64,000 bases of DNA, taken from positions 569,509 through 633,508 of the forward strand of contig ML996706.1 of the NCBI GenBank assembly GCA_010356995.1. Reading direction: 5' to 3'. Of the stretch, positions 11,604 through 21,480 are shown piece by piece (position 1 is the stretch's first letter; each line of letters begins with the position of its first letter). The notes beneath the pieces are model-generated. The model searched no databases. It worked only from the letters and a program-made list of their open reading frames with translations, and was not told the DNA's origin. Source of the stretch: Trichodelitschia bisporula (taxonomy: Eukaryota; Ascomycota; Dothideomycetes; Phaeotrichales; Phaeotrichaceae). The position numbers and the translations under genes were made by a program.

Positions 11604-13691
11604 GGTGGTGGATGCGATGCGGAGTTGGGAAACGGGTCTGAGAGGTGGTGGGCGCGGCGCGCGCGGAGACAGAGTTGACGGTATCGCGACCGAGCTGCTG
11701 CAAGTACCATGCATGTCGTGAGTTGGAGTGAACCGCTCGACGGCCATGCCAGACATGCAGCTGGTGACAGTGAGGATATGCGACATCGACGATATACCTG
11801 AGTAGCCAGTCGCACATCATGAAACCGCAGCAAGCACGCGCAAGGCAAGCCGGCTGAAGCAAAACCTCCGAGTAGAAACCCCACGAACCACGGACATCGT
11901 GATAGGACAGACGCACGACGCGTGGGGTGTACTTCAGCTCAGAACCTCTCGTCCAGTCATCCAATGCGACAGAAGTACACTGAAGTACATCAGACCAACG
12001 AACAAGCACCGTATTCTGCACCGTCTCCTGCACACGTCGCATTCGCATCTCCATCCCCCCCCCCAATCCCGTTAACCTCATAAGCCGAAAAACAGCCCCG
12101 AACGCCACAAACGTCACGCCGATCGAACATGCCCATCTCCAGCCCCCAATCGTCACCAGCGCCCCATAAGGCATAAGGCGTAAATTTCCCCGCACGCCGT
12201 CGCCGATCCCGTGCCAGCGCCACCAGAAAGAAGCCGTCGGAGGCAGCATCGGGGACCCGACACGGGACCTTCCCAACCCTCGCAACCTCTCATCCAGAAA
12301 GCACACACCGAAGTACCACCTCTTTCGCCAGCAGCCTAACCTCAATCTCCCATTCCTAAAAGCAATAAATGCTGTGAAATTCACTCACAGTCGCAAAAAT
12401 CCCATTGGTCCCCGCCGGTAATTTCCCTCCCCTCCTCCACCGATTCGCCGCACCCACACCGCGGGCGCACCTTATCTCAGCCCACGCGCCAATCGGCCTC
12501 CCGCAGCCCAGTGCGCCACTACGCAGTGGGTTTTCGACGCCCCCTGCATCTTCCACACCACATTCCACACAACGACGCAGTCCAAGCCCTCTAGCTGCGC
12601 AATGTGCGGAAGGAAGCAACACGTCCGGTGCACTTCCGCTGCGCACGCTGCGCGGACGCTGCGCTCTCCGCCTGCAGTCCCGGCCCGCAGACCGAACTCG
12701 CATGGCAATACACCGCGCATGCATATCGACGCCACCCTAGCACAGCAGCAGCGGGGAAATCGCAAGGCACACACCGAGCTAACAACGTACGGTAGGTCGG
12801 ACGGGATATGTTGTGCTCGGGGGGATCAACGCGGGGAAAAGAAGGGGTGCGCGACGTCCCCAACCCTCTCCAGAGCGCAAACCAAGGGCGCCATCTCGGC
12901 GTCGGCGAGCAAATCTGACAGTTCTATCCGCTATTCCATCGCCGCGGCGTCTCGCGGGCCGGTAGAGCAAGCGATTCGTCCGCTGTCAGCGAGATGAGAT
13001 TGCGGAGCTGAGGTCCTGGGTGAGCTGGGGATGAGTGGTGAGTGGTTGGGTGGTCCCTTGGTGGGTGGGTCGGGGTGCGATGTGAATGGGGCCGCGCCCT
13101 TGCATTGTCGCGTTGTGCTTGCCGGCCTGGTGGGTGTGGGTCTGTGGGTTTGGGGGCGGGACAGGGGGGGGCTCGCGGGACGGGACGGGGGCGGAGGGTT
13201 AGGTAAGCTGTTTTTTGGGTGGATAAGGGTTGAGTCAGCGTATGTTACGACGGGGGTATTTGGACTAGGGCTGGGTGTGACGTCAAACGAAGACGATCAA
13301 TGGCGAAGGGTGGAAGGTGGTGATCGTTTGGGAAGTGAATGAGGCGGGTGATGGGACGTGGGGGTTTGTTCTTTGATGGGTGAAAGGGTGGGACAAAGGA
13401 TGGGGGCTTTATTCGTGTTTTGGCGTTTGCGATGGCAAGGCTGAAACAGCCGCATTTTCAACATCACCAGTGAAAGCTCAAAGCTCTAGATTCAGCAACC
13501 TACGGCTTTAATCTAGCTACTGAACCTTTTCGCAGTCTTTATTCATCCTCCAGAGTCTCGAATCAGCTCTTTCGGACGTTGCCTCAAGCAAACATTTCGG
13601 TCCCGCATCGCCAGCACGGAGAGTCCAAGAGTTGAAGTCTCAGTTCCTAGCCTCCACGCGATAGCATCAAAGTCAGACCTCCGCTAATGCT
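11604..13691. other. Gene-free stretch
   Basis: No supported gene. The long minus-strand frame at 11581-12384 runs into the tRNA and has no family features, so I treat it as chance. The rest is GC-rich with G-runs at 13000-13400. Confidence 0.5.
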
Positions 13692-13892
13692 TTAATCATA
13701 TCTCCTCCGCATTGCGGCCTCTCTCGCCAGCACATCAAGGATCTGGATCTGACATTGCCGGCACCGAGTGCGTCCGAATGTCAGTCCATGTAAAACGGTC
13801 TCCCGACAGTGCTCTGGAGTTTCGTCGCAGGGGCGGACCATTTCCTTGTCCCTGTGGCCACAGATGTATTCGACCCACTGATAGATACACAT
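13692..13892 (-). CDS. MC-CGH small Cys/His protein, member 1
   Basis: An intact 66-codon frame starts MCIYQWVEYICGHRDKE and ends in a basic Arg-rich tail. It shows the array pattern: Met-Cys at the start, C-G-H at residues 11-13, a PC about ten residues later, and a C-x2-C pair (CRQC). The spacing suggests a small zinc-bound fold (family-level inference; no known domain recognised). There is no signal peptide or membrane span, so a soluble intracellular protein is likely. It is transcribed away from the plus-strand members of the array and in tandem with the copy at 14069. The stop is TAA. Confidence 0.6.
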   Translation of the reverse strand: MCIYQWVEYICGHRDKEMVRPCDETPEHCRETVLHGLTFGRTRCRQCQIQILDVLAREAAMRRRYD

Positions 13893-14068
13893 TATGGTTG
13901 AAATCGGATTGTGATGGATATGGGATGGATGGACTTAACATTTCGGATGGGATAGGAGGGTATATATACCTCAGACGGGCGATTCACGTCTAAGTTGGCA
14001 AGTGCATTGTAGCAGGTGAATTGTAGCAGGTGAATTAAGCTGATGAATTACAGGTCTTTACAAGGGAC

Positions 14069-14317
14069 TTAACGGCCGGTTAGCACAAGAAATCCAAAAG
14101 GCTGCGGATACTCCTTCGATCGAGATGCGAACGGAACGATCCGCCAACCGTCGGGGAACGTTCTTAATTTCTTACCCTTTACGCACATATAACAAAGCTC
14201 TCTTGTCTCATTCCAGATTGTCTGCTTGTGCCCGGTACGCGACTCGTCCTCGCAGACCTTGACAGGGACGGTGTATTCGTGCCCGCACCAATAAGTGATG
14301 ATCTGGAAGACGCACAT
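14069..14317 (-). CDS. MC-CGH small Cys/His protein, member 2
   Basis: An intact 82-codon frame starts at the ATG of MCVFQIITYWCGHEYT. Then come a further Cys (VKVCEDE), a G-H-K, a Trp, and LCYMC (C-x2-C), followed by a 35-residue tail rich in basic and aromatic residues. The frame stays open upstream to 14386, but the ATG at 14317 matches the start of every other family member, so I chose it. It lies about 180 bp upstream of, and parallel to, the copy at 13692. The function is unknown; the shared Cys/His spacing suggests metal binding. Confidence 0.6.
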   Translation of the reverse strand: MCVFQIITYWCGHEYTVPVKVCEDESRTGHKQTIWNETRELCYMCVKGKKLRTFPDGWRIVPFASRSKEYPQPFGFLVLTGR

Positions 14318-15276
14318 CTTGATCTGCAGAGTTGGATGGAAGGAGATGCTGGAAGTGGAAGATGGAAGGGTGGTGAATGAGTTCATGGGACACTCTTCAA
14401 CGGTATTATACCTGATCGGATGATAAAATGTGAGACCAAACTTTCACTCAGTGAACAACAAATTGTTCGAACCAACAAAGCAGAACCACTTTCATGAGTT
14501 AGCTCTGCGCCATGAGGCAGGCAGCACAGCGGCATTGTTGGAAGCCGCCGCTCAGCCAGAGCGGGCTTGTCAACTTGCTGGTCTCTGCCCGCCTGCCAAA
14601 GTGAGGGAAAAACAGCACCATGTTGAGTTTAGAAACTCGCTGACCTAGCTGAAGGATTAGTATCAATTGCACATCTTGTTGTATACTTCGAAGTCGTCTC
14701 CACTTCGTTGCCTGCCACGCGATCAGGCCTAGAACCACATGGACCCTTGCCGGAGTCCGGGGGTGGAGCTCGGAGGTGGTTCCGGGTCACCACCACAGCC
14801 CTTGCCTTAGGGCAGGATCATGGGAGTCGGGGATTGAAGTCGTCCCTCTACTCCATCTCCTCACGTTTTACCTTCGACTAGGCAATCTTAGAAGAAACAG
14901 CTGGCCTGGCCGCAGAATCAGTTCTATCGCACATTTCATTGAGCATTACGCCCTTGTCGGTCTTTGACGTCTCTCACAGCATTGCTACGGGCTTTGTTGT
15001 CGAAGAAAGGGAGATCAAGACTGCAACGTTTGTGGGCTAACCGCACAATCGTGAGTTCTCTGTGAAGCTTGCGATATCACTTCTGACTTTGCCCAGGGCG
15101 TTTATAGAGCTTCGCTTCCGCGCTTCATTTCTGCTCCTCGCCCGCTCTTCTTTGCAAACGCAGCTTGCTAGATCCCTGATTTAGGCAAACGACAACGCAT
15201 TCCAGAACCTCTGCTCTTCTCCGCCGCCCTTACTCGCCCACTTCCTTCACCGAGCCCGAAGATCTCCGTAAGCAAG
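14318..15276. other. Divergent intergenic region of the array
   Basis: It separates the minus-strand and plus-strand members of the family. I see no other gene. The last 200 bases before 15277 are pyrimidine-rich, typical of fungal core promoters. Confidence 0.45.
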
Positions 15277-15566
15277 ATGTGTGTCGGTTCGTATTACACC
15301 TACTCGTGCGGGCACGGCAACGACCGACCCATCATCGAGCCTTGCACGCAGAGAGCGAAGCCGGCGCACAAGCTTGTCGAGCGCCAATACACGCTCGATT
15401 ATCCTTGTGCCTATTGCAATGGGTATGTTGGCAAGTATCCGAAGGATGTATATGGGGACAGCAATTCCGAGTCTAAGACTCGGAGGAGGTGAGTCTGAAC
15501 TGACATAACGGCACGGTTGACGAATGATGGCTTACGATTGCTCCTTTTAGGTCGCACACAATTTGA
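15277..15566 (+). CDS. MC-CGH small Cys/His protein, member 3
   Basis: The first exon (15277-15488) encodes MCVGSYYTYSCGHGND, a PC about ten residues on, an AHK, and PCAYC (C-x2-C). A GTGAGT donor at 15489 and TTTTAG acceptor ending at 15550 define a 62-bp intron, after which four codons (SHTI) and a TGA follow. Unspliced, the frame ends at TGA inside the donor, so both forms are nearly identical (75 or 71 residues). The last residues are a basic RRR tail. No signal peptide. It is the first plus-strand member, about 950 bp from the minus-strand pair. I do not recognise a named domain. Confidence 0.62.
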
Positions 15567-16031
15567 CATCTTTTGAAACCTCTCTGCTAATGATTGGCGT
15601 GAAAAGAACCGCTCGCAGTGACCTTCAAGCCGCAGTAAGTATGCCCTTGTGGGCACTAGATCAGCACCGCACAGTGCTTCTGTTGTGACGTCCCTGCAAG
15701 TTTGCGCGTAGAAGTACATCTCTTAGTCCATCCCCGGTGAGTGATGCTGCTCGCATTCGCGTTCCTCCTGTCCGGCGACATGAAATGGGCGGCGACTTAT
15801 CTTCTCGGCATGCCCATTGACGCGGCTGCCCCGTTTTTCAAAATAGTGCTTCATGCCTTCGTATTCGTCTTCGAGAACGGCTTCTTGGCTTCTCGATTGC
15901 TCGTACTGGCCGCCTTCCCCCTTGATATTAACCTCATTCTCCCATGTCTCCGCAACCACGCCACAAACTTCGCAACCTCTTTCGCCATCCCCGTTCATTT
16001 TCTACAACCACTTCGCAAGTCCTTTATCAAA

Positions 16032-16672
16032 ATGTGCCTCCAGACCAACTATCTGTACGCCTGCGGCCACGACGGAGGCTTTGACTTCCGCCCGTGCTCC
16101 CGCCGCGACCCGCCGCATAGGCCCGCCTTATACTGCGCCATCCTCTCCCTTACCAAGACGAAAGAGGCAGAGTGCCAGGCATGCGCCGATGAGAAGACCT
16201 GCAAGAAGCTGAAGGATGCCAAGAATCTCGCTGAACAGTAAGTCTGCATCCGTGCTTAGTAGCGTGTGGATAGCATTATGGGCACTTAGAACTTACTAAC
16301 GGCAACAGGACTGCGACAACCGATACTGAGCCAAAGACTCTAGATCTTCTTGCAGAGTCGATCGAGACTCTCGCAAAGGCGACGGACGAGATGATAAAGG
16401 CTTTGCATGAGGTGGATGAGAAGACGCAGACGCTCAACGAGATGAAGACCGCCTATCAGGATGAGTCGGAGTCGGAGTCGTCGGAGGGGGGTGGGGTCAA
16501 GTTGCCCGCTCAGCTTGCGGAGGGGAAGACCGCCCATCAAGATGAGTCGGAGTCGGAGTCGGAGGAGGGTGGGGTCAAGCTGCCGCGCCAGTTTGCGGAG
16601 GGTACGTTCACTGTCCAGCAAGAGTCCGTGGACGATGACAGCGATGGCGACATGAAGTTGCCTGGCAACTGA
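16032..16672 (+). CDS. MC-CGH protein with acidic repeat tail, member 4
   Basis: Exons 16032-16237 and 16309-16672 give 189 residues. The 71-bp intron has GTAAGT, a TTACTAAC branch and CAACAG. The N-terminal part is a family module: MCLQTNYLYACGHDGG, a PC, then ECQACADEKTC (C-x2-C plus one Cys). The second exon adds a helical stretch of about 45 residues and two and a half copies of an acidic unit of about 25 residues (QDESESES...GGVKLP), ending DMKLPGN. No other copy has such a tail, so this member seems to have gained a new domain. Serine-glutamate runs are likely casein kinase 2 targets (inference). It is probably soluble and intracellular. Confidence 0.68.
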
Positions 16673-17995
16673 TACGTGGGCTCGAGCACTCTTCACACTT
16701 TCGTTTTCGGCATCGTGCCAAAACTTGTTTCTCAATGTCCAAGTCAGGTCAAATCTACCATGAATGACTTTTATTCTCGTACACTTCGATGTTTCTTCTC
16801 TTGTGGGCGTTTGAGCTGCCGCGCGTCACTATGAGGCTTCGTAGATATCTCGTCTTTCCACACGAACATTGCTTTCTACTTTCTGCATCGCTAGGAAGAC
16901 AGTTCACCTTTCGTATTCACATTTTAGGCGATTTTTGCGCCCCTTATACGGCCCTATTAACACACAAGCCGCACCGTAATGGCAGACACTAACTGATGGG
17001 CAGAGGAAGGGATATATTACCATACATCGTTACTACCTATACAGTATATACTTACTGCCTGTATTTGAACGGCAGGCATAGTTATAGTATAGTCATTGCC
17101 TACTATTAAGGCAGGCAAGGGAGCATGGTCAACACCGTACAGCTGGCAGGTGTTAGCTAGGGGACAGGAGAAGCATCTATATTGTTGACCTACATATATA
17201 CAGCAGCTCCCCGCGGCCCTTTTGGCCGCGTTGGCAGTTATTCAGTTTTGCTTCTCACACATTGCATCGTGGCATTGTGCTGTCACAATACTAACGCCGG
17301 CCGATACCATACTAACTCGCCAAGCTCAGCCTTGCAGGGATCGCAACGCCGCCGGCATCTGTCCAACATCTAGGAGTATGAAGCCCGTTGAGCTGCCCGC
17401 GCCGGCTGAAGCTTACAGTGATCTAGGACTTGAAGAAGGTGCATGCAAAGCCATGTATTTTGCAAAGGGTTAGGCGAGAGTGGAATTGGCATGTACTCGG
17501 TGAGTTCAAGCCGTTACCCGCTGCACTGGTTACCCGCAACGCTGTTTACCCGCAACACGCATTACCCGCAACGCTGATTACCCGCGACTCTCGTTTCCCG
17601 CAGCACGGAATAGCCACAAGACAAGTTATTCGCAACGCGCATTGCCTTCAGCACCCAGTACTCACCTCTAGGCATATTTCCTTAGATTTATTAGAGGCAT
17701 TATGTGTACTCACAACTTTCCTCACCAAATCGCATGCCGCCTGAGTGAAGCGAAGGGCGAGGAAAGTGATTCATGAATCCAACTACGAGGTTCACAGGGT
17801 GCCTCGAGTACAGCACAAGTTCGGCATTTTGGCTTCACTTGGGTTAATTATGGGTGATGTATAATCCCATTAGGCTGCAGTGTAGAATTGTTCCCTATCC
17901 GCCTCTACTACATCTTCTCTTCTCCACTTCAGCTTTACAGCCACACTTGAAAATATTCTTGATCGACTGACAGCTTTTTGCGGTGTCGTTGTAAG
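16673..17995. other. Gene-poor spacer with tandem repeat
   Basis: No supported gene. AT-rich sequence at 17020-17110 has a short hairpin-forming TGCCTG/CAGGCA pair. A 16-bp tandem repeat lies at 17513-17656 and is listed separately. Confidence 0.5.
17513..17656 (+). repeat. 16-bp tandem repeat, nine units
   Basis: Nine consecutive 16-mers share the core NTTACCCGCAACGCNN, with the second to fourth units most alike and the last three degraded. Three units make 48 bp, so one plus-strand frame (17430-17744) reads as three 16-residue repeats resembling TRNAVYPQHALPA. I see no other sign that this frame is a gene. It lies inside the small-protein array, between members 4 and 5. Confidence 0.8.
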
Positions 17996-18317
17996 ATGTT
18001 GTCCCACATTAAGGAGATGTTGTCTTGCATTGACGAGGATGTAAAGATGCTCTTACGAGGCTCAAATCAATGAAACTTCGCACAACGGCTTGCAAGATCC
18101 TCTGAATGAGCACCCTCACCCAGCCGGGTGTTACGACAAGCTTCAGAAATGCTCTACCTGCGAAAAGATGGCGGGGGACAAGGAGCTGGCATATCAGATA
18201 GCCTGGGTCCTTTTGTACAGCTACAATGATATCCTTAAGGCAACGAGAATGCGAGACTTGCGGACGAAGTTGGCCGCTCCCAAGAACTTCTCCCACACTC
18301 TCAAGCCTTCAATTTAA
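17996..18317 (+). other. Possible small gene or broken family member
   Basis: An ATG at 17996 starts MLSHIKEMLSCIDEDVKMLL and soon meets a TGA. Another frame (18090-18317) continues with CYDKLQKCSTCEKM, a C-x6-C-x2-C pattern, and a basic C-terminus. The two could be joined by an intron I cannot place, or be remains of an array member. The evidence is weak. Confidence 0.25.
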
Positions 18318-18367
18318 GATTTCTGCTCCGCTCACCTCAGATCCGCAGTTTCAAAAGCTCCGCAAAG

Positions 18368-18694
18368 ATTTGCATTGTTACCAAGCTCACGTTCAGCGGC
18401 TGTAAGCACGGCCACTTGGACCCTCGCAAGGGCCGGGTGTGCGATCGCGTGGGGGATCTAAGCAAAGATCACCTGCGCGTCTACGGATGGCTTCCGCGGC
18501 CAGGCTTTTGCCCTCCCTGCGAAGCACAGTTTAAAGAGCTGAATCGGGCGGAGGCTGAAGAGGCGCGGAGACTAGCGATCATTGAAGCGAAGAAGAAACA
18601 TGAACGGATGGCAGAGGAGAAAGATGGCAGAGGAAAAGTACCTCCGCGAGACGTTGGACCGCTTTTTGAGGGACGGCTCCGAATGAAGAGGTAA
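18368..18694 (+). pseudogene. MC-CGH family member 5, start codon missing
   Basis: An open frame of 108 codons reads I-C-I-V-T-K-L-T...G-C-K-H-G-H, then VYGWLPRPGFCPPC, the same block as members 6 to 10, followed by a charged helical tail of about 50 residues ending RLRMKR. Where the other members have ATG-TGC, this copy has ATT-TGC at 18368, so the usual start is lost by one base. The body has no stop, so selection may have acted until recently, or an upstream exon supplies the start. The tail is rich in Ala, Glu, Arg and Lys and probably forms a helix. Either a very recent pseudogene or a gene with an unseen first exon. Confidence 0.5.
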
Positions 18695-18946
18695 GGAGAG
18701 CAAGCCTTGATTGATCAGTCCAGCCTTTGAGCGAGATTAATACCATTCACCTTTTTTGACCTGTAAGAAATGAGTTCCATTTGCCCCGTGTGAAATGTGA
18801 TGCCCATTCACTCGTCTCCGCTGCCCATAAAGCGAGTCGAACCTCGGAAGCCAGTCTTTGTCTGCAACCCGACAAAGCACCTCAGAATCCACAAGGATCC
18901 TAAAGCAAATCACCTTTCCTCTATTGCACCGCTTCTAAAAGCCAAG

Positions 18947-19114
18947 ATGTGTATAGGGACCTACATCACATCCAGTGGATGTGGCTGCAAGCGCCTTAAA
19001 ATGATCACGCGCTGCGGCATGGCTGGTCAGGTGGGCCACGAACCGACAGTTTACGGATCGATATGTCGCCCTGGCCTCTGCGGAGGCTGTGCTGCGGTGA
19101 GATCGTTTTGGTGA
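18947..19114 (+). CDS. MC-CGH small Cys/His protein, member 6
   Basis: An intact 55-residue frame starts MCIGTYITSSGCGCKRLK, has a further Cys, a G-H, VYGSICRPGLCGGC and ends SFW-stop. It has the same length as the member at 20725. The usual C-G-H is C-G-C here, which keeps a metal-ligand-like residue. A duplicated promoter block with CATAAAG about 120 bp upstream precedes it. Ten glycines and eight cysteines make it highly unusual for a cytosolic protein. No signal peptide is evident. I do not recognise a named family. Confidence 0.58.
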   Translation: MCIGTYITSSGCGCKRLKMITRCGMAGQVGHEPTVYGSICRPGLCGGCAAVRSFW

Positions 19115-19369
19115 GTCGGGATGAGCTGGGTGTCAATCTAGCTCTGTGAGAAGATCAATACCATCCGCTTTCCAAAGGACATTGAATGAGTCCGCTTGCT
19201 GTGTGTAAAATGTGATGCCCATTCACCCATCTCCGCTGCCTACATAAGGCGAGTCGAACCGCAAAACTAGGCTTTGTCTGCAATCCAATAAAGCACCTCA
19301 GAATTCCAAAGATCCTTAAGAAACCCGTTTTTCGCTTCTTGTTGTACTGCATCCCGCTTGACATCCAAC

Positions 19370-19680
19370 ATGTGCCTGGGTACCAAAGTCACGCTGGAGG
19401 GCTGCGGCCACGCGGTGTGTTAAAATGAAGTGTGAACTTGACTGAGTTGCTTAACTAACTAGCAGTGGGAAGTGGGCTGACTATATACATCGCCGGGAGA
19501 CGACCCCTGTCTCCTGGCTCCACTCCAGCCACCCCAGGTTGCCACCACAAATTCAACACGGTGATTGACATTTGGGCGTACTGCAACTTGGCTGGTACGC
19601 GGAACCACAGGCTGAGGGCGTATGGGTGGATAAGCCGGCCTGGCGTTTGTGAGGATTGCCTCGCGGGGGCTCCGTGGTGA
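19370..19680 (+). pseudogene. MC-CGH family member 7, interrupted
   Basis: The start MCLGTKVTLEGCGHAV is followed within three codons by a stop. About 180 bp later the family's second half resumes in frame: VIDIWAYCNLAGTRNHR, YGWISRPGVCEDC, ending APW-stop. The intervening DNA has a GTGTGT and a TTAACTAACTAGCAG, so an intron is conceivable, but none of the donor-acceptor pairs I tried joins both halves with good consensus and frame. No other copy has an insert here. Either a gained intron-like insertion or a pseudogene. The flanking block is duplicated with member 8. Confidence 0.5.
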
Positions 19681-19982
19681 GAGAAACCGCAGGTCGAGGG
19701 TTGATGGATCGATAACTCGTCTTGCCATCCACGGAGGCTGCGCCGCAGTGTGATCGCTTCGGTAAGTGAGGATGAACCGGTTGTCAGCATAAGACCTTCA
19801 GAGGATCAATACCATCGCTTCTTTGAAATGCATCGGATGAATCCCACTTACCGCATGTGGAATCTGATGTGAATTCACTCAACATTAGCTGGCTATAAAA
19901 AGCGATCCGAAGTGCAGAACTACTCTTGGTAGTCGAAACCCCAACAAACCCCTCCATAATCCCATCGCATCGAGCATCCGGC

Positions 19983-20147
19983 ATGTATTTTGGTACCAAA
20001 GTCACGCGGGAGGACTGTGGCCATGTAGAGATTGACATGTGAGGATACTGCAACTTATATGGTACGCGGGGCCACAGGCCGAGGCTTTACGGATGGATAA
20101 GTCAACCGGGTTCCTGCGAGAGGTGCCTCCGGAGGAACCTGTTGTGA
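19983..20147 (+). pseudogene. MC-CGH family member 8, in-frame stop
   Basis: It begins MYFGTKVTREDCGHVEIDM, then TGA at 20040-20042 where member 7 has a tryptophan codon, then GYCNLYGTRGHRPR, YGWISQPGSCERC and a final stop. The initial Met-Cys is Met-Tyr. Apart from the internal stop the frame is open for all 55 codons, so the loss is young. The promoter block upstream (TATAAAA near 19893) looks complete. Confidence 0.6.
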
Positions 20148-20329
20148 GAGAAAGCCCAGAAAGAGGGTTTATGGATCGATTGCTTAGATGATTGAGCAGG
20201 AATCGGTTGTCAACCCAGCCTCTGAGAGAATCAATACCATCGCTTCTTTGAAATGCATTGAATGAATCCCACTTACCGTATGTGAATGCAATATGAATCG
20301 ACACATCATCAGCCAGCTGCGGCCTTACG

Positions 20330-20425
20330 GAGACTGACAGAATGGTAGCCTGTAGCCAGCTTGGTGAGAGGAACCGCAGGCCGAAGGCTCATGGATGGAT
20401 AGCCCGTGAGGACTGCAGCTCGTGG
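20330..20425 (+). pseudogene. MC-CGH family relic, member 9
   Basis: Only a degraded piece matching the YC-NL-GTR-NHR...YGW region of members 7 and 8 remains, downstream of the fourth promoter block. Small indels disrupt it. Confidence 0.45.
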
Positions 20426-20724
20426 ACATACGGCATTAGTCGGTTGCGATGAAAGTATTGAGCTTTCTCGTTGATTGTCTGCGAAGAAATCAATGCCCAC
20501 ATTCGTCGGCAAACAATTCGAATCGAGCGACCACCGCTGCTTACCTGTCCGCACATTCCACAATTCTCACAAGCTTCCCTTGACCATCAACCTCCCTCAA
20601 AAGTCAGTCTTTCATTCAGCCTCCGATTTCTAGCGGGAATCAAATTCCTCGCAAGCCCCTCCCCAGGTTTGTCATCCTTTTTTCGAAGTCCAGCGACTAA
20701 AAGCCACAGATCCTACTCGCAAAC

Positions 20725-20892
20725 ATGTGCATATCAACAAAAATCACGTACGCTTGCAGACACACCTACCTGATTGGTGTTACCTACTGCGAGAACCGCG
20801 ACACCTATGGCCATCAAAATAGCGTGTACGGGTGGCTCACACGTCCGGAGCTCTGCTTCTACTGCCTCCCAGAACGGTATGAAGAGATCTGA
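20725..20892 (+). CDS. MC-CGH small Cys/His protein, member 10
   Basis: An intact 55-residue frame starts MCISTKITYACRHTYLIG, continues with YC, TYGHQ, VYGWLTRPELCFYC and ends YEEI-stop. It shows the full family order: M-C, C-x-H, C, G-H, YGW-x2-RP, C-x2-C. It is the last member of the array, and its promoter is not part of the 420-bp blocks. It is the best candidate, with member 6, for a functional short form. Possible roles such as a zinc-bound peptide are inference only. Confidence 0.58.
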   Translation: MCISTKITYACRHTYLIGVTYCENRDTYGHQNSVYGWLTRPELCFYCLPERYEEI

Positions 20893-21480
20893 GGATGCTG
20901 ATGGGATTGTGAATCGGGACTGGTTGAAGGGTGATTGCCACGATGGTTTGATGATGTTCGATGGTGGACTAGAACCCTGAAATCAAGACCAACGTAATCC
21001 AATCCTTGCTGTCGCGTGAGTTCCATGTGCCTGCAGCCGTCAGTGCAGAACGTGGTGATCGCCCATGATCGCCGACAAGGCTACGCATCAACGTCGTCAG
21101 CCAAGCAGCGGGCATATAGATTACATACACGTACAGAACGTCATACGGTACTGTAAGATGTGGCAAACTGCGTCATCGCACCAAGCAAGGCACAGGCGGG
21201 TGCACGGACCGCCTGTGGGCTCTCGCAGGGGGCTTAATGTCCGATGAGCGCGTTGTAATTGGCCAGCGCGCGCCACCACTGAAATGGACGGGCGGGTGTC
21301 ACGTGGCCTGTGCTACCCGTACTTGACTGCCCAGAGCTGTCGCTTTGGGCTCGTCTCGCCTCTTCTCCCTCTCGCTTCGCATTAGCCTCATCTCCACCTA
21401 CCTTCGCTGTCTACATCACCACTTTCGCTCACCACGCGCACATCGACAACAATACCACCACATCCCACCACCCACATCTG
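20893..21480. other. Intergenic spacer
   Basis: No gene seen. The last part is the likely promoter and pyrimidine-rich leader of the gene at 21481. Confidence 0.5.

Larger units (their letters stand above)
18720..20420 (+). repeat. Tandem duplicated blocks carrying promoter and small gene
   Basis: A conserved upstream segment with ATCAATACCATCGCTT or a near match recurs at about 18736, 19154, 19805 and 20230, at intervals of about 420, 650 and 425 bp. Each is followed by GTGATGCCCATTCACTC-like sequence, a TATA-like element (CATAAAG, CATAAGG or TATAAAA) and, in the first three, an MC-CGH frame. The longer second interval is explained by extra sequence inside the gene copy of that block. The fourth keeps only a short relic. 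Similarity extends well beyond the coding part, showing segmental tandem duplication. Confidence 0.75.

Noticed and set aside
11581-12384. A 267-codon minus-strand frame
   Set aside because: It overlaps the tRNA-Ile, has no motif and an irregular composition, and sits in GC-rich DNA where long chance frames are common.
17430-17744. Repeat-protein gene from the 16-bp repeats
   Set aside because: The periodic frame is an automatic result of the repeat; flanking codons show no other support.
18833-19265. GAGTCGAACC motifs in the duplicated promoters as tRNA remains
   Set aside because: They resemble a B box on the minus strand, but no D arm, anticodon arm or acceptor stem can be drawn around them.
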